Shown here piece after piece: positions 1 through 8,085 of a stretch of 64,000 bases of DNA (its first letter is position 1; each line of letters opens with the position of its first letter). Origin of the DNA: Segniliparus sp051660745 (lineage in GTDB: Bacteria; Actinomycetota; Actinomycetes; Mycobacteriales; Mycobacteriaceae); contig NZ_JBOFQF010000003.1 of the NCBI RefSeq assembly GCF_051660745.1, forward strand, positions 246,237 through 310,236. The letters run 5' to 3'. The translations under genes were made by a program, and so were the position numbers. The notes under the pieces were generated by a model. The model did no database searches and was not told the origin of the DNA. It saw only the letters and a list, made by a program, of their open reading frames with translations.

Positions 1-441
1 GCTCACGGCGATGACGGCGGCAGCCGAGGGCAGCGCCGTCGCCTCTGCCCAGCTGGAGACGCGGTAGCCGCCGCCGAGCTGCTCGGCCTTCCACGGGCGC
101 AAGGGCTCAAGCGAGTGCGAGGTCACCACGTGGGGCACGTCGTGCAGAAGGCTTGCCAGATGGCCTGCGATATTGGCGTACCAGGTGTGCGAGTGGACCA
201 CGTCGACCCCGACCGCAGCAGCGGTGATCCGCAGGTCGGCGGAGAGGGTCCGCAGCGCGGCGTTGGCGCCCGCGAGGGCTTCGTCCGGCTGGTGCGCGAT
301 CGCGCCGGGCCGCGCCGCGCCGATACAATGCACGTCGACTTCGCAGAGTTCGCGCAGGTTGGCCACCAATTCTGTGACGTGCACGCCAGCTCCGCCGTAC
401 ACCTCTGGTGGGTACTCTCGCGTCAGCATCGCCACGTGCAT
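1..441 (-). CDS. glgM: GlgM/GlgA-type glucan synthase, N-terminal part
   Basis: Only the first 147 codons lie in the window; the gene runs off the left edge. It starts MHVAMLTREYPPEVYGGAG, the N-terminus of bacterial ADP-glucose-dependent glycosyltransferases, with the glycine-rich stretch that binds the nucleotide sugar, followed by a HSHTWYANIAGH stretch near residue 80. In mycobacteria the homologue Rv1212c makes maltose-1-phosphate or elongates alpha-glucan in the cytoplasm. It is divergent from glgC, which supplies ADP-glucose, as in M. tuberculosis. Its 5' end is duplicated upstream (see the repeat at 421-645). Family is clear; the exact acceptor cannot be read from this fragment. Confidence 0.88.
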   Translation of the reverse strand, partial: MHVAMLTREYPPEVYGGAGVHVTELVANLRELCEVDVHCIGAARPGAIAHQPDEALAGANAALRTLSADLRITAAAVGVDVVHSHTWYANIAGHLASLLHDVPHVVTSHSLEPLRPWKAEQLGGGYRVSSWAEATALPSAAAVIAVS

Positions 442-645
442 ACCGGCCACGTTAGCACCGCGTTTTCGTCGGGACGCGAGCCGATCTGGGGGAGTTGCCG
501 CGAGAGCGCCAGGGCAGTGCTGGTCTGGTCGCTCCGGCCTCGTTCCTCGCCCTGCGCTCCGGGCCTCGCGTCAGCGTCGCCACGTGCATGCCGGCCACGT
601 TTTCAGCCGCGTTTTTCGCGGGATGCGAGCCGATCTGGGGGGAGT
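421..645. repeat. Imperfect direct repeat duplicating the glgM start region
   Basis: Bases 421-495 and 570-645 are two imperfect copies of the same stretch, offset by 148 bp. Each holds, on the minus strand, a leader followed by ATGCACGTGGCG, so the glgM start codon and its first codons exist twice. The copies differ by several substitutions and small indels, so the duplication is not recent. The proximal copy (ATG at 441) leads into glgM; the distal one (ATG at 589) leads into a 45-codon frame. Confidence 0.85.
452..589 (-). other. 45-codon upstream frame starting with the glgM N-terminus
   Basis: Reading from the duplicated ATG at 589, the frame encodes MHVATLTR, nearly the same as the glgM start MHVAMLTR, then unrelated arginine-rich sequence. 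It stops at 452, 10 nt before the glgM ATG. It may be translated as a leader peptide and coupled to glgM, or be a by-product of the duplication. Expression is not shown by the sequence. Confidence 0.4.
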
Positions 646-724
646 CTGCGCGGCACAGGAATCCCACAACGAGTCTTCTGGCACTCGTCTCCCCAAAAAA
701 GGTTCGAGGAGGTAGGTTGAACTT

Positions 725-1939
725 GTGAGGACTCAACCCCATGTGCTCGGCATTGTGCTCGCAGGCGGCGAAGGCAAGCGCCTCTACCCGCTCACGGCGG
801 ACAGGGCGAAACCCGCTGTTCCGTTCGGCGGAGCGTACCGGCTGATCGATTTCGTCCTGTCGAACCTGGTCAACGCGGGATTTTTGAAGATCTGCGTGCT
901 CACACAGTACAAATCGCACTCGTTGGACCGGCACATCTCGCAGAACTGGCGGCTCTCCGGCATCTCCGGCGAGTACATCACCCCGGTGCCCGCGCAGCAA
1001 CGTGTCGGCAAGCGCTGGTACACCGGCAGCGCGGACGCGATCTTCCAGTCGCTGAACCTCGTCTACGACGAAGACCCGGAGTACATCGTGGTCTTCGGCG
1101 CCGACCACGTGTACCGGATGGACCCGGAGCAGATGGTCGCCCGGCATATCGAGTCCAAGGCCGGGGTCACCGTCGCGGGCATCCGCGTGCCGCGTTTGGA
1201 GGCGAAGGCCTTCGGCGTGATCGAAGCCGACAGCGAGGGCAAGATCACGAGCTTCCTGGAGAAGCCCTCGGACCCGCCGGGCATCCCCGGCGCGCCGGAA
1301 TACGCCTACGCGTCCATGGGCAACTACGTGTTCACGACCAAGACGCTTGTCGAGGCGCTGCGGGCAGACGCCGAAGACCCCAGCTCCGACCACGACATGG
1401 GCGGCAACATCATTCCCGCGCTCGTGTCGCAGGGCGAGGCCCAGGTGTACGACTTCACCGAGAACCACGTCCCCGGGGCCTCCGAGCGCGACCACGGGTA
1501 CTGGCGGGACGTGGGGACGCTCGACTCCTACTACCAAGCCCACATGGACCTGGTGTCGGTGCACCCCGTCTTCAACCTGTACAACCGGCGTTGGCCGATC
1601 AACGGCGGCAACGACGCGCTGCCGCCCGCGAAGTTCATCAACGGCGGCATGGCGCTGGAGTCGATGGTCGGCGCGGGCAGCATCATCTCGTCCGCCGTCG
1701 TGAGCGGCTCTGTGGTGAGCAGCAACGTCATGGTGAGCGACGGCGCCTCGGTCGAGGGCAGCGTCCTGATGCCCGGCGTCCGGATCGGCGAAGGCGCGGT
1801 GGTCCGCAACGCGATCCTCGACAAGAACGTCGTCGTCGGCCCGGGGGAGCAGATCGGGGTCGACTTGGAGCGCGAGCGCGAACGTTTCACCGTGAGCGCC
1901 GAAGGGATTGTCGCTGTCGGCAAGGGCGTCTGGATCTAG
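725..1939 (+). CDS. glgC: Glucose-1-phosphate adenylyltransferase
   Basis: GlgC makes ADP-glucose from glucose-1-phosphate and ATP, the first step of glycogen and capsular alpha-glucan synthesis. The 404-residue length is normal. The nucleotidyltransferase signature GGEGKRLYPLT with RAKPAVPFGG lies at the N-terminus and a hexapeptide-repeat beta-helix region (GSVLMPGVRIGEGAVV) near the C-terminus. The GTG start at 725 has an AGGAGG at 707-712 and gives the MRTQPHVLGIVLAGGEG start typical of mycobacterial GlgC. Divergent from glgM. Confidence 0.97.
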   Translation: MRTQPHVLGIVLAGGEGKRLYPLTADRAKPAVPFGGAYRLIDFVLSNLVNAGFLKICVLTQYKSHSLDRHISQNWRLSGISGEYITPVPAQQRVGKRWYTGSADAIFQSLNLVYDEDPEYIVVFGADHVYRMDPEQMVARHIESKAGVTVAGIRVPRLEAKAFGVIEADSEGKITSFLEKPSDPPGIPGAPEYAYASMGNYVFTTKTLVEALRADAEDPSSDHDMGGNIIPALVSQGEAQVYDFTENHVPGASERDHGYWRDVGTLDSYYQAHMDLVSVHPVFNLYNRRWPINGGNDALPPAKFINGGMALESMVGAGSIISSAVVSGSVVSSNVMVSDGASVEGSVLMPGVRIGEGAVVRNAILDKNVVVGPGEQIGVDLERERERFTVSAEGIVAVGKGVWI

Positions 1940-1960
1940 CCACCGGGTCCAGACGGGGCC

Positions 1961-2791
1961 TTAGACCTCGATGAACCCGTCGAGATAGCGCCGGTAGTTC
2001 CCGGCGAGCACCGCATGGTCCCCGTCGACGGCGGCGGTCAACGCGCCGCCGCGCTCGGAGAGCTGACGGACTTCGAGCTGGTCTCTGCCGAGCCGTTTCG
2101 CCCAATACGGGACCAGGGCCGAGGTGACGGAGCCGGTGACAGGGTCTTCCGGGATGCCCCCGATCGGGTGGAAGAAACGCAGCACGAACCCCGCGCCGTC
2201 CTCTGCGGGCGCGGAGACGGACGCCCCGAACAGGCCGGTCGCGAGGAGCCCGGCGAAATCTGGGCGCACCTCGGCCACCTGGGCTGGGCTTTCGAGCACG
2301 AGGTGCACGCGGCGGAGCTCGTCGCCATAGGTCTCGAGCGCGGCGAAGCCGAGCGCGCGCTCCACATCGGCGTTCCTGGGCGCGGGAGCGAGCGGGGCGG
2401 AGGGGAAGCGCAGCGCGACGCGTCCCTCTTCGGCACGGGACACGGACAGCCATCCGGCTTTCGTCCGGAACTCGACCTGGTCCACGCCTGCGTGGCGCTC
2501 TTCGAGAAGGAGCGCTCCCGCCCCGAACGTGGCGTGGCCGCATCCGGGAGCCTCTGTCCCGCCGGGGTTGAACCAGCGCAGGTGGTAGGCGGGGGCCCCG
2601 GCCGGTCGCGCGTCGGCTCTGTCCTGGTCCGGTATCGCTGTGAAATAGCCGGTCATCGGCTGGGCGTTGGCGGCGGCGATCTTTCCGAGCAGCTCGTCCG
2701 GGAGCCATTCGGACAGCTCGACGACAGCGGCCGGATTGCCGCCGAACGGGCGGTCGGCGAACGCTTCGACGATGGTGAGGGGGAGTCGCAT
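1961..2791 (-). CDS. PhzF-family isomerase/epimerase-like protein
   Basis: A 276-residue protein starting MRLPLTIVEAFADRPFGGNPAAVV, the start of the PhzF/YddE family (diaminopimelate-epimerase fold). It also shows the GHATFGAGALL glycine loop around residue 70 and the GIPEDPVTGSV segment near residue 215, both family hallmarks. Family members isomerise small substrates such as dihydro-hydroxyanthranilate, but most actinobacterial members have no known substrate and no phenazine genes lie nearby. It converges on glgC with 21 bp between stops and diverges from the metallopeptidase gene. Confidence 0.85.
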   Translation of the reverse strand: MRLPLTIVEAFADRPFGGNPAAVVELSEWLPDELLGKIAAANAQPMTGYFTAIPDQDRADARPAGAPAYHLRWFNPGGTEAPGCGHATFGAGALLLEERHAGVDQVEFRTKAGWLSVSRAEEGRVALRFPSAPLAPAPRNADVERALGFAALETYGDELRRVHLVLESPAQVAEVRPDFAGLLATGLFGASVSAPAEDGAGFVLRFFHPIGGIPEDPVTGSVTSALVPYWAKRLGRDQLEVRQLSERGGALTAAVDGDHAVLAGNYRRYLDGFIEV

Positions 2792-2852
2792 ACGTCCAGT
2801 TCTAGCCCGGCGCGGCAGCCTCGTCTATAGCCAGTTCCCCGGAACTGGTGGT

Positions 2853-2882
2853 TTGTCCTCACGTTTGCGATGTGGCTAGTCT
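2853..2882 (+). promoter_or_regulatory. Promoter for a leaderless GTG start
   Basis: TTGTCC (2853-2858) and TAGTCT (2877-2882) are 18 bp apart, and the -10 box ends 6 nt before the GTG at 2889. This is the geometry of an actinobacterial leaderless transcript; no Shine-Dalgarno sequence precedes the start. Confidence 0.55.
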
Positions 2883-2888
2883 GGTCGT

Positions 2889-3932
2889 GTGCGCGACTTT
2901 GCATGTTCGAAATGCGGCCAACGTCTCTCTTTCGAGAACTCCCTCTGTTTGGGGTGCGAGAGCCAGCTCGGCTTCCTGTTCCCCCGGCGAGACCTCGTGG
3001 TCCTCACCCAGGGCGACAACAACGACGGCATCACCGTCGACGCGCGTGATTACAAGCTCTGCGCCAACCTGCACCTCGCCAGGTGCAACTGGCTCGTCGC
3101 GGTGGACGACGAGGACGGCCTGTGCGAGTCGTGCGCGTTGACGCGCACCCGCCCGAGCGACGACGACACCGAGGCGTTGGAGGCCTTCGCCGAGGCTGAG
3201 GACTCCAAGCGCAGGCTGATCGTGGAGCTCTCCGCGCTGGGGCTGCCGATTGTGAGCCGGGAGGTGGACACAGAGTCCGGCCTGGCCTTCGACCTCCTGT
3301 CCAGCCGGACGCAGAAGGTGCTCACCGGCCACGCGAACGGAGTGATCACCCTCGATCTCGCCGAGGGCGACGACGTGCACCGCGAGCAGATGCGCGTCGA
3401 GCTCGCGGAGCCGTACCGGACCCTCCTCGGCCACTTCCGCCACGAGATCGGCCACTACTACTTCTCGGTCCTCGTGGGGGCGGGGGAGCACCGGCTCGAT
3501 TTCGAGAAGCTGTTCGGCGACCCCGACCTGGACTACCAGGCGGCGCTCGACCGGCATTACAACGAGGGCGCCCCGTCGGGCTGGGAGGACGAGTTCGTCT
3601 CCTCCTACGCGACGATGCACCCGGCCGAGGACTGGGCCGAGACGTTCGCGCACTACCTGCACATCCGCGACACCCTGGACACCGCGGCGGCGTTCGGGTT
3701 CGCCCCGGCCGGGGTCACGCTCGACAAGGCGCGGCCGGGCCGGGTCGGCTTCGACCAGCTCGTCGACGAGTGGCTGCCCCTGGTCTGGTCGCTCAACATG
3801 ATCAACCGCTCGATGGGGCACACGGACTTGTACCCGTTCGTCCTCGCGCCGAAGGTGCTCGACAAGCTGGCCTTCGTGCACCAGTTGGTGACCTCCCAGC
3901 AGCAGGCCGAGGCGGGAGTCGCGGCGGGCTGA
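2889..3932 (+). CDS. Zinc-ribbon putative zinc metallopeptidase
   Basis: The 347-residue protein begins with a zinc-ribbon-like pair (CSKCGQ at residues 5-10, CLGC near 21-24) and carries HEIGHYYF near residue 184, an HExxH zinc-protease signature. A conserved YATMHPAEDWAETFAHY segment follows; its Glu and His residues could supply the third metal ligand. This arrangement matches the uncharacterised putative zinc-binding metallopeptidase family of actinobacteria and proteobacteria. It has no signal peptide, so it is probably cytoplasmic; the substrate is unknown. The GTG start is supported by a leaderless-type promoter. Confidence 0.82.
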   Translation: MRDFACSKCGQRLSFENSLCLGCESQLGFLFPRRDLVVLTQGDNNDGITVDARDYKLCANLHLARCNWLVAVDDEDGLCESCALTRTRPSDDDTEALEAFAEAEDSKRRLIVELSALGLPIVSREVDTESGLAFDLLSSRTQKVLTGHANGVITLDLAEGDDVHREQMRVELAEPYRTLLGHFRHEIGHYYFSVLVGAGEHRLDFEKLFGDPDLDYQAALDRHYNEGAPSGWEDEFVSSYATMHPAEDWAETFAHYLHIRDTLDTAAAFGFAPAGVTLDKARPGRVGFDQLVDEWLPLVWSLNMINRSMGHTDLYPFVLAPKVLDKLAFVHQLVTSQQQAEAGVAAG

Positions 3933-3942
3933 TCCGAGCCGG

Positions 3943-4377
3943 TCAGCCGCCGATGCCGAGGCCGCAGGCCCCGTTCGCGGTGTGCACCGCCGCGTTGTAG
4001 GCGTCGACAGTCGCGATCAACTCGGCGAAGGCGGCCTTGCGCGAGATTTTCAGGCCGAGGTCCTTGGCCGTGGTGCTGTAGTGGCGGAGCGCGTTCTGCG
4101 CGGGCCCCGGCTCGGCGTCGGCGAGTTTGTTCTCCACGTCCCGGCCCGCCTGGGAGAGGCCGGACGACGCCTTTTGGATCGCGTCGGACATGCCGGAGTC
4201 CTCGTAGCTCCACCCCTCTTTGCGGGCGAAGCCGAGGAAGGGGACGAGGTCGGTGTTGACCAGAGCGGTCGCTTGTGAGAACGCGGCGCAGGCGGCCTCG
4301 GTGTCCGCGGAAGCAGGCGCGGCAGGCACGGCGCAAGCAAGCGGGAGCGCGAGGAGGAGCCTCCATTGCTTCCACAT
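3943..4377 (-). CDS. Small secreted protein, paralogue of 4532-5035
   Basis: The start at 4377 gives MWKQWRLLLALPLACAVPAAPASA, a signal peptide with an Ala-x-Ala cleavage site; an upstream in-frame start at 4428 would add a charged extension and is less likely. The mature part of about 120 residues has one Cys near each end and a W-S-Y-E-D-S block. It aligns by eye along its whole length with the divergent neighbour, including both cysteines and a GL-x-x-A helix. Function unknown; probably exported and disulfide-bonded. Confidence 0.7.
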   Translation of the reverse strand: MWKQWRLLLALPLACAVPAAPASADTEAACAAFSQATALVNTDLVPFLGFARKEGWSYEDSGMSDAIQKASSGLSQAGRDVENKLADAEPGPAQNALRHYSTTAKDLGLKISRKAAFAELIATVDAYNAAVHTANGACGLGIGG

Positions 4378-4531
4378 TGCCGTGTCTCTCTTCCGTCGCT
4401 CGACTGCTTCGATGTCCTCCTCAGACAAACATCAAGAATACGGACTCACCGGGGTGTCCGCCGTCGAAATGGAGGTTTTTGGACGATACTCACAGCAACT
4501 CCCCAGTTGTGCGAGTGAACGGAGATACCTG

Positions 4532-5035
4532 GTGGCTGGACACGGTGCTGCATGGCGGACTGCCTTGGTCGCGGCCGCCGGTTTCGCGATGGCCTGCGCG
4601 GTCCCCGCGGCGGCGGAGCCCGCCCCGGATGACCCGCCCGCCCCGCCCGCGCCGCAGGCTCCCGCCGAGCCGTGGGCGGATTCCTGCAGCCTGTTCCAAG
4701 AGGCCGTCGGCGCCGTCGGGGGCACGCTCGGCCCGCTGCGGGCTTTGCCGCCGGGCGCCGCGTGGAACTACGACGACTCAGCCGTCGCGCACGCCGTGGA
4801 CATCGCGGAGGGCGGCCTCTCGTTGGCGAGGGGGAAGGCGACGGCAGCGGCAGGCGCGGCGAGCGCGACGCCGCAGCTGCGCACGCTGCTCGACAACTAC
4901 GGCTACGGCGTCGATTACCTGCTGAAGTCTCTCTCGACGCGCAAGGACTCCGCCGTCGTCCAGGTCTACCTCGGCGGATACGACAAGGCAGTCCAGGAAG
5001 CCTCGACTTTTTGCGCGCCGCCCCCGCCCGCCTGA
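4532..5035 (+). CDS. Secreted protein, paralogue of 3943-4377
   Basis: The GTG at 4532 has GGAGA 6 nt upstream and gives MAGHGAAWRTALVAAAGF followed by an Ala-rich signal peptide ending AVPAAA. An ATG at 4469 is an alternative. After a proline-rich linker the domain has WADSCSLFQEAV, a WNYDDS block and a final Cys, in register with the neighbour encoded on the other strand. The two form an inverted pair with divergent promoters between them. Function unknown. Confidence 0.62.
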   Translation: MAGHGAAWRTALVAAAGFAMACAVPAAAEPAPDDPPAPPAPQAPAEPWADSCSLFQEAVGAVGGTLGPLRALPPGAAWNYDDSAVAHAVDIAEGGLSLARGKATAAAGAASATPQLRTLLDNYGYGVDYLLKSLSTRKDSAVVQVYLGGYDKAVQEASTFCAPPPPA

Positions 5036-5060
5036 CGCCGAGCAGGTAGAGTGGGGCCTC

Positions 5061-6557
5061 GTGCGTCGCATCATGGGTACCGAGATCGAATACGGAATTT
5101 CGGCGCCGAACGACCCCAATACCAACCCCATCGCGACCTCGACGCAGGCGGTCCTCGCCTACGCGGCCGCTGAGGGGCTGCCCTCGCGCCGTCCCCGCTG
5201 GGACTACGAGGTCGAATCTCCGTTGCGCGACGCCAGAGGCTTCGACCTCGGCAGGCCCACGTCCGTGCTGCCGATCTTCGACGAAGAAGAAGTCGGGGCC
5301 GCGAACATGATCCTCACCAACGGCGCGCGGCTCTACGTCGACCACGCCCACCCCGAGTACTCCACGCCGGAAGTGACCGACCCGCTCGACATCGTGCTGT
5401 GGGACAAGGCCGGGGAGCGCGTCATGGAGACCGCCGCCCGGCATGTCGCGAGCGTGCCCGGCGCGCCGGTCCTGCGGCTGTACAAGAACAACGTCGACGG
5501 CAAGGGCGCCTCCTACGGCAGCCACGAGAACTACCTCATGAGCCGCAGCACCCCCTTCGCCGCCATCGTGGACGGGCTCACCCCGTTCTTCGTCTCGCGC
5601 CAAGTGATCTGCGGGCTGGGCCGGGTGGGGCTCGGCCAGAACGGCGACGAGGCCGGTTTCCAGCTCGCCCAGCGCTCGGACTACATCGAGGTCGAGGTGG
5701 GCCTTGAGACCACGCTCAAGCGCGGGATCATCAACACCCGCGACGAGCCGCACGCGGACGCGGACAAGTACCGCCGCCTGCACGTCATCATCGGCGACGC
5801 GAACCTCGCCGAGACCGCCACGTACCTCAAGGTCGGCACGACCGCGCTCGTGCTGGACCTGATCGAGGCGGGCGTCGACTTCTCCGACCTCAAACTGCAC
5901 CGGCCGGTGCAAGCGGTGCGGACGATCAGCCGCGACCCGTCCCTCCGTGCCGTCGTGGCGCTGGCAGACGGGCGCGAGCTCACCGGCCTCGCGCTGCAGC
6001 GGGCGTACCTCGACCGGATCGTCGCCTTCCGCGAGCGGCACGGGGAGCCGGACGAGCGCGCCGACGACGTGGTCAAAGTCTGGGCCGAAGTCTTGGACCT
6101 CCTCGAACGCGACCCCATGCTGTGCGCCGACCGGCTGGACTGGCCCGCGAAGCTGCGGCTGCTCGAAGGGTTCAAAGAGCGCGAGGGGCTCGCGTGGGCT
6201 TCGCCCCGGCTCCAGCTCGTCGACCTGCAGTACTCCGACGTCCGCCTGGACAAAGGCCTGTACAACCGGCTCGTCTCTCGCGGCTCGATGCGCCGTCTGG
6301 TGAGCGAGGCGGATGTGTTGGCCGCGATGCGCAACCCGCCGACGAACACGAGGGCGTACTTCCGCGGCGAATGCCTGCGCAAATTCGGCCCGCAGGTCGC
6401 GGCGGCGAGCTGGGACTCGGTGATCTTCGACATCGGAGCCGAGTCGCTGGTCCGCATCCCGACCTTGGAGCCGCTGCGCGGCAGCAAGGCCCATGTCGGC
6501 GAGCTGTTGGACTCGGTGCAGTCCGCCGCCGAGCTGGTGGACAAGCTCACCAGCTGA
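5061..6557 (+). CDS. dop: Pup deamidase/depupylase
   Basis: Dop converts the C-terminal Gln of Pup to Glu so it can be ligated, and removes Pup from tagged proteins. The 498-residue protein begins MRRIMGTEIEYG, the ATP-grasping start shared by Dop and PafA, and has the Dop-specific insertion after the start (around residues 40-80), followed by LYVDHAHPEYSTPE with the catalytic Asp at 94. It is the homologue of Rv2112c. The GTG start at 5061 begins the conserved motif at once. First gene of the proteasome locus. Confidence 0.97.
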   Translation: MRRIMGTEIEYGISAPNDPNTNPIATSTQAVLAYAAAEGLPSRRPRWDYEVESPLRDARGFDLGRPTSVLPIFDEEEVGAANMILTNGARLYVDHAHPEYSTPEVTDPLDIVLWDKAGERVMETAARHVASVPGAPVLRLYKNNVDGKGASYGSHENYLMSRSTPFAAIVDGLTPFFVSRQVICGLGRVGLGQNGDEAGFQLAQRSDYIEVEVGLETTLKRGIINTRDEPHADADKYRRLHVIIGDANLAETATYLKVGTTALVLDLIEAGVDFSDLKLHRPVQAVRTISRDPSLRAVVALADGRELTGLALQRAYLDRIVAFRERHGEPDERADDVVKVWAEVLDLLERDPMLCADRLDWPAKLRLLEGFKEREGLAWASPRLQLVDLQYSDVRLDKGLYNRLVSRGSMRRLVSEADVLAAMRNPPTNTRAYFRGECLRKFGPQVAAASWDSVIFDIGAESLVRIPTLEPLRGSKAHVGELLDSVQSAAELVDKLTS

Positions 6558-6753
6558 CGGGGTCGTTCAGGCGGCTTTGTCCGGACTGCGGCCGCTTCGT
6601 CCATTCGGCGGGGGGGACGCGATCGCTTGCCACAAGCTCGGGCCGGTGCGCGCCGGACATGTCGACCGGCGGGCAGCAGGGCAGGGGATCGGCTTGGGCA
6701 ATGCTTGCCGCCAGGCCGTTCGCCAGAATCGCGACGACTGCTGCGGCGGCCAT
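6547..6753 (-). CDS. Possible small secreted protein between dop and pup
   Basis: From ATG 6753 the frame gives MAAAAVVAILANGLAASIAQA, a classic signal peptide with an A-x-A cleavage site, then about 47 mature residues starting DPLPCCPP. A GGGGGA-type ribosome binding stretch lies upstream on the minus strand. It overlaps the 3' end of dop by 11 bp, convergently. The signal peptide is good evidence of coding, but the short length means it could be chance. No homologue is known to me at this spot in mycobacteria. Confidence 0.45.
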   Translation of the reverse strand: MAAAAVVAILANGLAASIAQADPLPCCPPVDMSGAHRPELVASDRVPPAEWTKRPQSGQSRLNDPVSW

Positions 6754-6891
6754 GCGACGCAGCGCTCCCCCTTCCTGCGACACGATAACAGAGGCCTTAT
6801 CTGGCACGGATCCGGCGAGGCCATGGCGCGACGCACAGGAATCTTCGCTAGTGTTGAGGTCAGCACAACACAAAACACCTAGGAGGCGGCA

Positions 6892-7089
6892 ATGGCCCAG
6901 GAGCATGTGACTCGCACCGGTGGCGGCGACGAGGACGACGAGCTCGCCCAGTCGGGCTCGGGCGGCGGCCAGGAGCGCCTGGAGAAGGCGATCGAGGACA
7001 CCGACGACCTCCTTGACGACATCGACGGCGTGCTTGAGGAAAATGCCGAAGACTTCGTCCGCGCCTACGTGCAAAAGGGCGGGCAGTGA
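6892..7089 (+). CDS. pup: Prokaryotic ubiquitin-like protein Pup
   Basis: Pup is the disordered 65-residue tag that marks proteins for the mycobacterial proteasome. It ends GGQ, so the Gln must be deamidated by Dop before PafA can attach it to lysines. The C-terminal half has the acidic helix LEKAIEDTDDLLDDIDGVL that binds the Mpa/ARC coiled coil. An AGGAGG lies at 6881-6886. Its stop overlaps the prcB start by GTGA. Confidence 0.98.
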   Translation: MAQEHVTRTGGGDEDDELAQSGSGGGQERLEKAIEDTDDLLDDIDGVLEENAEDFVRAYVQKGGQ

Positions 7090-7925
7090 GCAGGCGACTT
7101 CCTGAGCCCGGAGCCTTCCCCGTGTTCTCCCAGCCGCAGCTCTCCTCGTCGTTCACCGAGCATTTGCGGGCCAACGCCCCGCATTTGCTCCCGTTCCGCG
7201 AGGACCGGGGCATGGAGTTGCCGGTGGCCGGAACGGGCAGCCTGCCGCACGGGACGACCATCGTCGCGCTCACTTATGCGGACGGCGTGCTGATCGCAGG
7301 CGACCGCAGGGCCACGTCGGGCAATTTGATCTCGCACGACGAGATGCAGAAGGTGTACCTCACCGACGACTACAGCGCGACGGGCATCGCGGGGACGGTC
7401 GCCATCGCTTTCGAGCTGGTGCGGCTGTTCGCGGTGGAGTTGGAGCACTACGAGAAGGTCGAGGGCATTGCCCTCACGTTCTCCGGCAAGGCGAACCGGC
7501 TGGCCTCGATGGTGCGGGGGAATCTGGAGGCGGCGATGCAGGGCCTCGCCGCAGTGCCGTTGCTGGTCGGCCTCGACCCGGACGACCCAGAGGCGAAGGG
7601 CCGGATCGTGTCCTACGACGCCGCTGGCGGGCGTTTCGAGGAGAAGTCCGGCTACCACGCCATCGGCTCCGGCGGGCTTTTCGCCCGCTCCACGCTCAAA
7701 CGGCTGCACAACCCGCAGGCCGATCGCGCCACGGCGCTGCGCGCCGCCGTGGAGGCACTGGCCGACGCGGGCGAGTCGGACTCGGCGACTGCCGGGCCGA
7801 ACTTCGTGACACGGATATGGCCGACTGCGATCCGGGTCGAGGCTTCGGGCGGCGAAGAGGTGCCGGAGGCCGAGATCGAGGAGATCGCAGAAGCGGTGCT
7901 CGAGGCGAGGAGGGGCCAGGCGTGA
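7086..7925 (+). CDS. prcB: Proteasome beta subunit
   Basis: PrcB forms the catalytic rings of the 20S core. The propeptide ends LPHG and self-cleavage exposes Thr57 of the TTIVAL sequence as the nucleophile; the matching Asp73 (position 17) and Lys89 (position 33) are present. The 279-residue length is normal for the actinobacterial subunit. The GTG start at 7086 overlaps the pup stop by 4 nt, and the stop at 7923-7925 overlaps a GTG that opens a duplicated copy of the prcA start rather than prcA itself. Confidence 0.97.
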   Translation: MSRRLPEPGAFPVFSQPQLSSSFTEHLRANAPHLLPFREDRGMELPVAGTGSLPHGTTIVALTYADGVLIAGDRRATSGNLISHDEMQKVYLTDDYSATGIAGTVAIAFELVRLFAVELEHYEKVEGIALTFSGKANRLASMVRGNLEAAMQGLAAVPLLVGLDPDDPEAKGRIVSYDAAGGRFEEKSGYHAIGSGGLFARSTLKRLHNPQADRATALRAAVEALADAGESDSATAGPNFVTRIWPTAIRVEASGGEEVPEAEIEEIAEAVLEARRGQA

Positions 7926-8005
7926 CGTTTCCTTTTTATGCTCCCGCGCCCGCCGGCATGGAGGCACAACACAGCTTTCGGAACTGCGGGAGGATTGAGC
8001 AGTGA
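7922..8005 (+). other. First 27-codon mini-ORF with prcA-like start
   Basis: The frame begins MTFPFYAPAPAGMEA, sharing its first eight residues with PrcA, and stops at 8003-8005. Its GTG overlaps the prcB stop and its own stop overlaps the next GTG, both as GTGA. GAGGAGGGG just upstream within prcB can act as its ribosome binding site. Translation is plausible from the layout but not proven. Confidence 0.5.
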
Positions 8006-8085
8006 CGTTTCCTTTTTATGCTCCCGCGCCCGCCGGCATGGAGGCACAACACAGCTTTCGGAACTGCGGGAGGATTGAGCAGTGA
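8002..8085 (+). other. Second identical 27-codon mini-ORF
   Basis: An exact copy of the preceding mini-ORF, shifted by 80 bp. It has GGGAGGA 7 nt before its GTG and its stop at 8083-8085 overlaps the true prcA GTG at 8082. Together the four frames form an unbroken chain of GTGA junctions from prcB to prcA. Confidence 0.5.

Noticed and set aside
4220..4531. Longer start for the secreted protein ending at 5035
   Set aside because: It would overlap the divergent paralogue's start and place the signal peptide in mid-protein.
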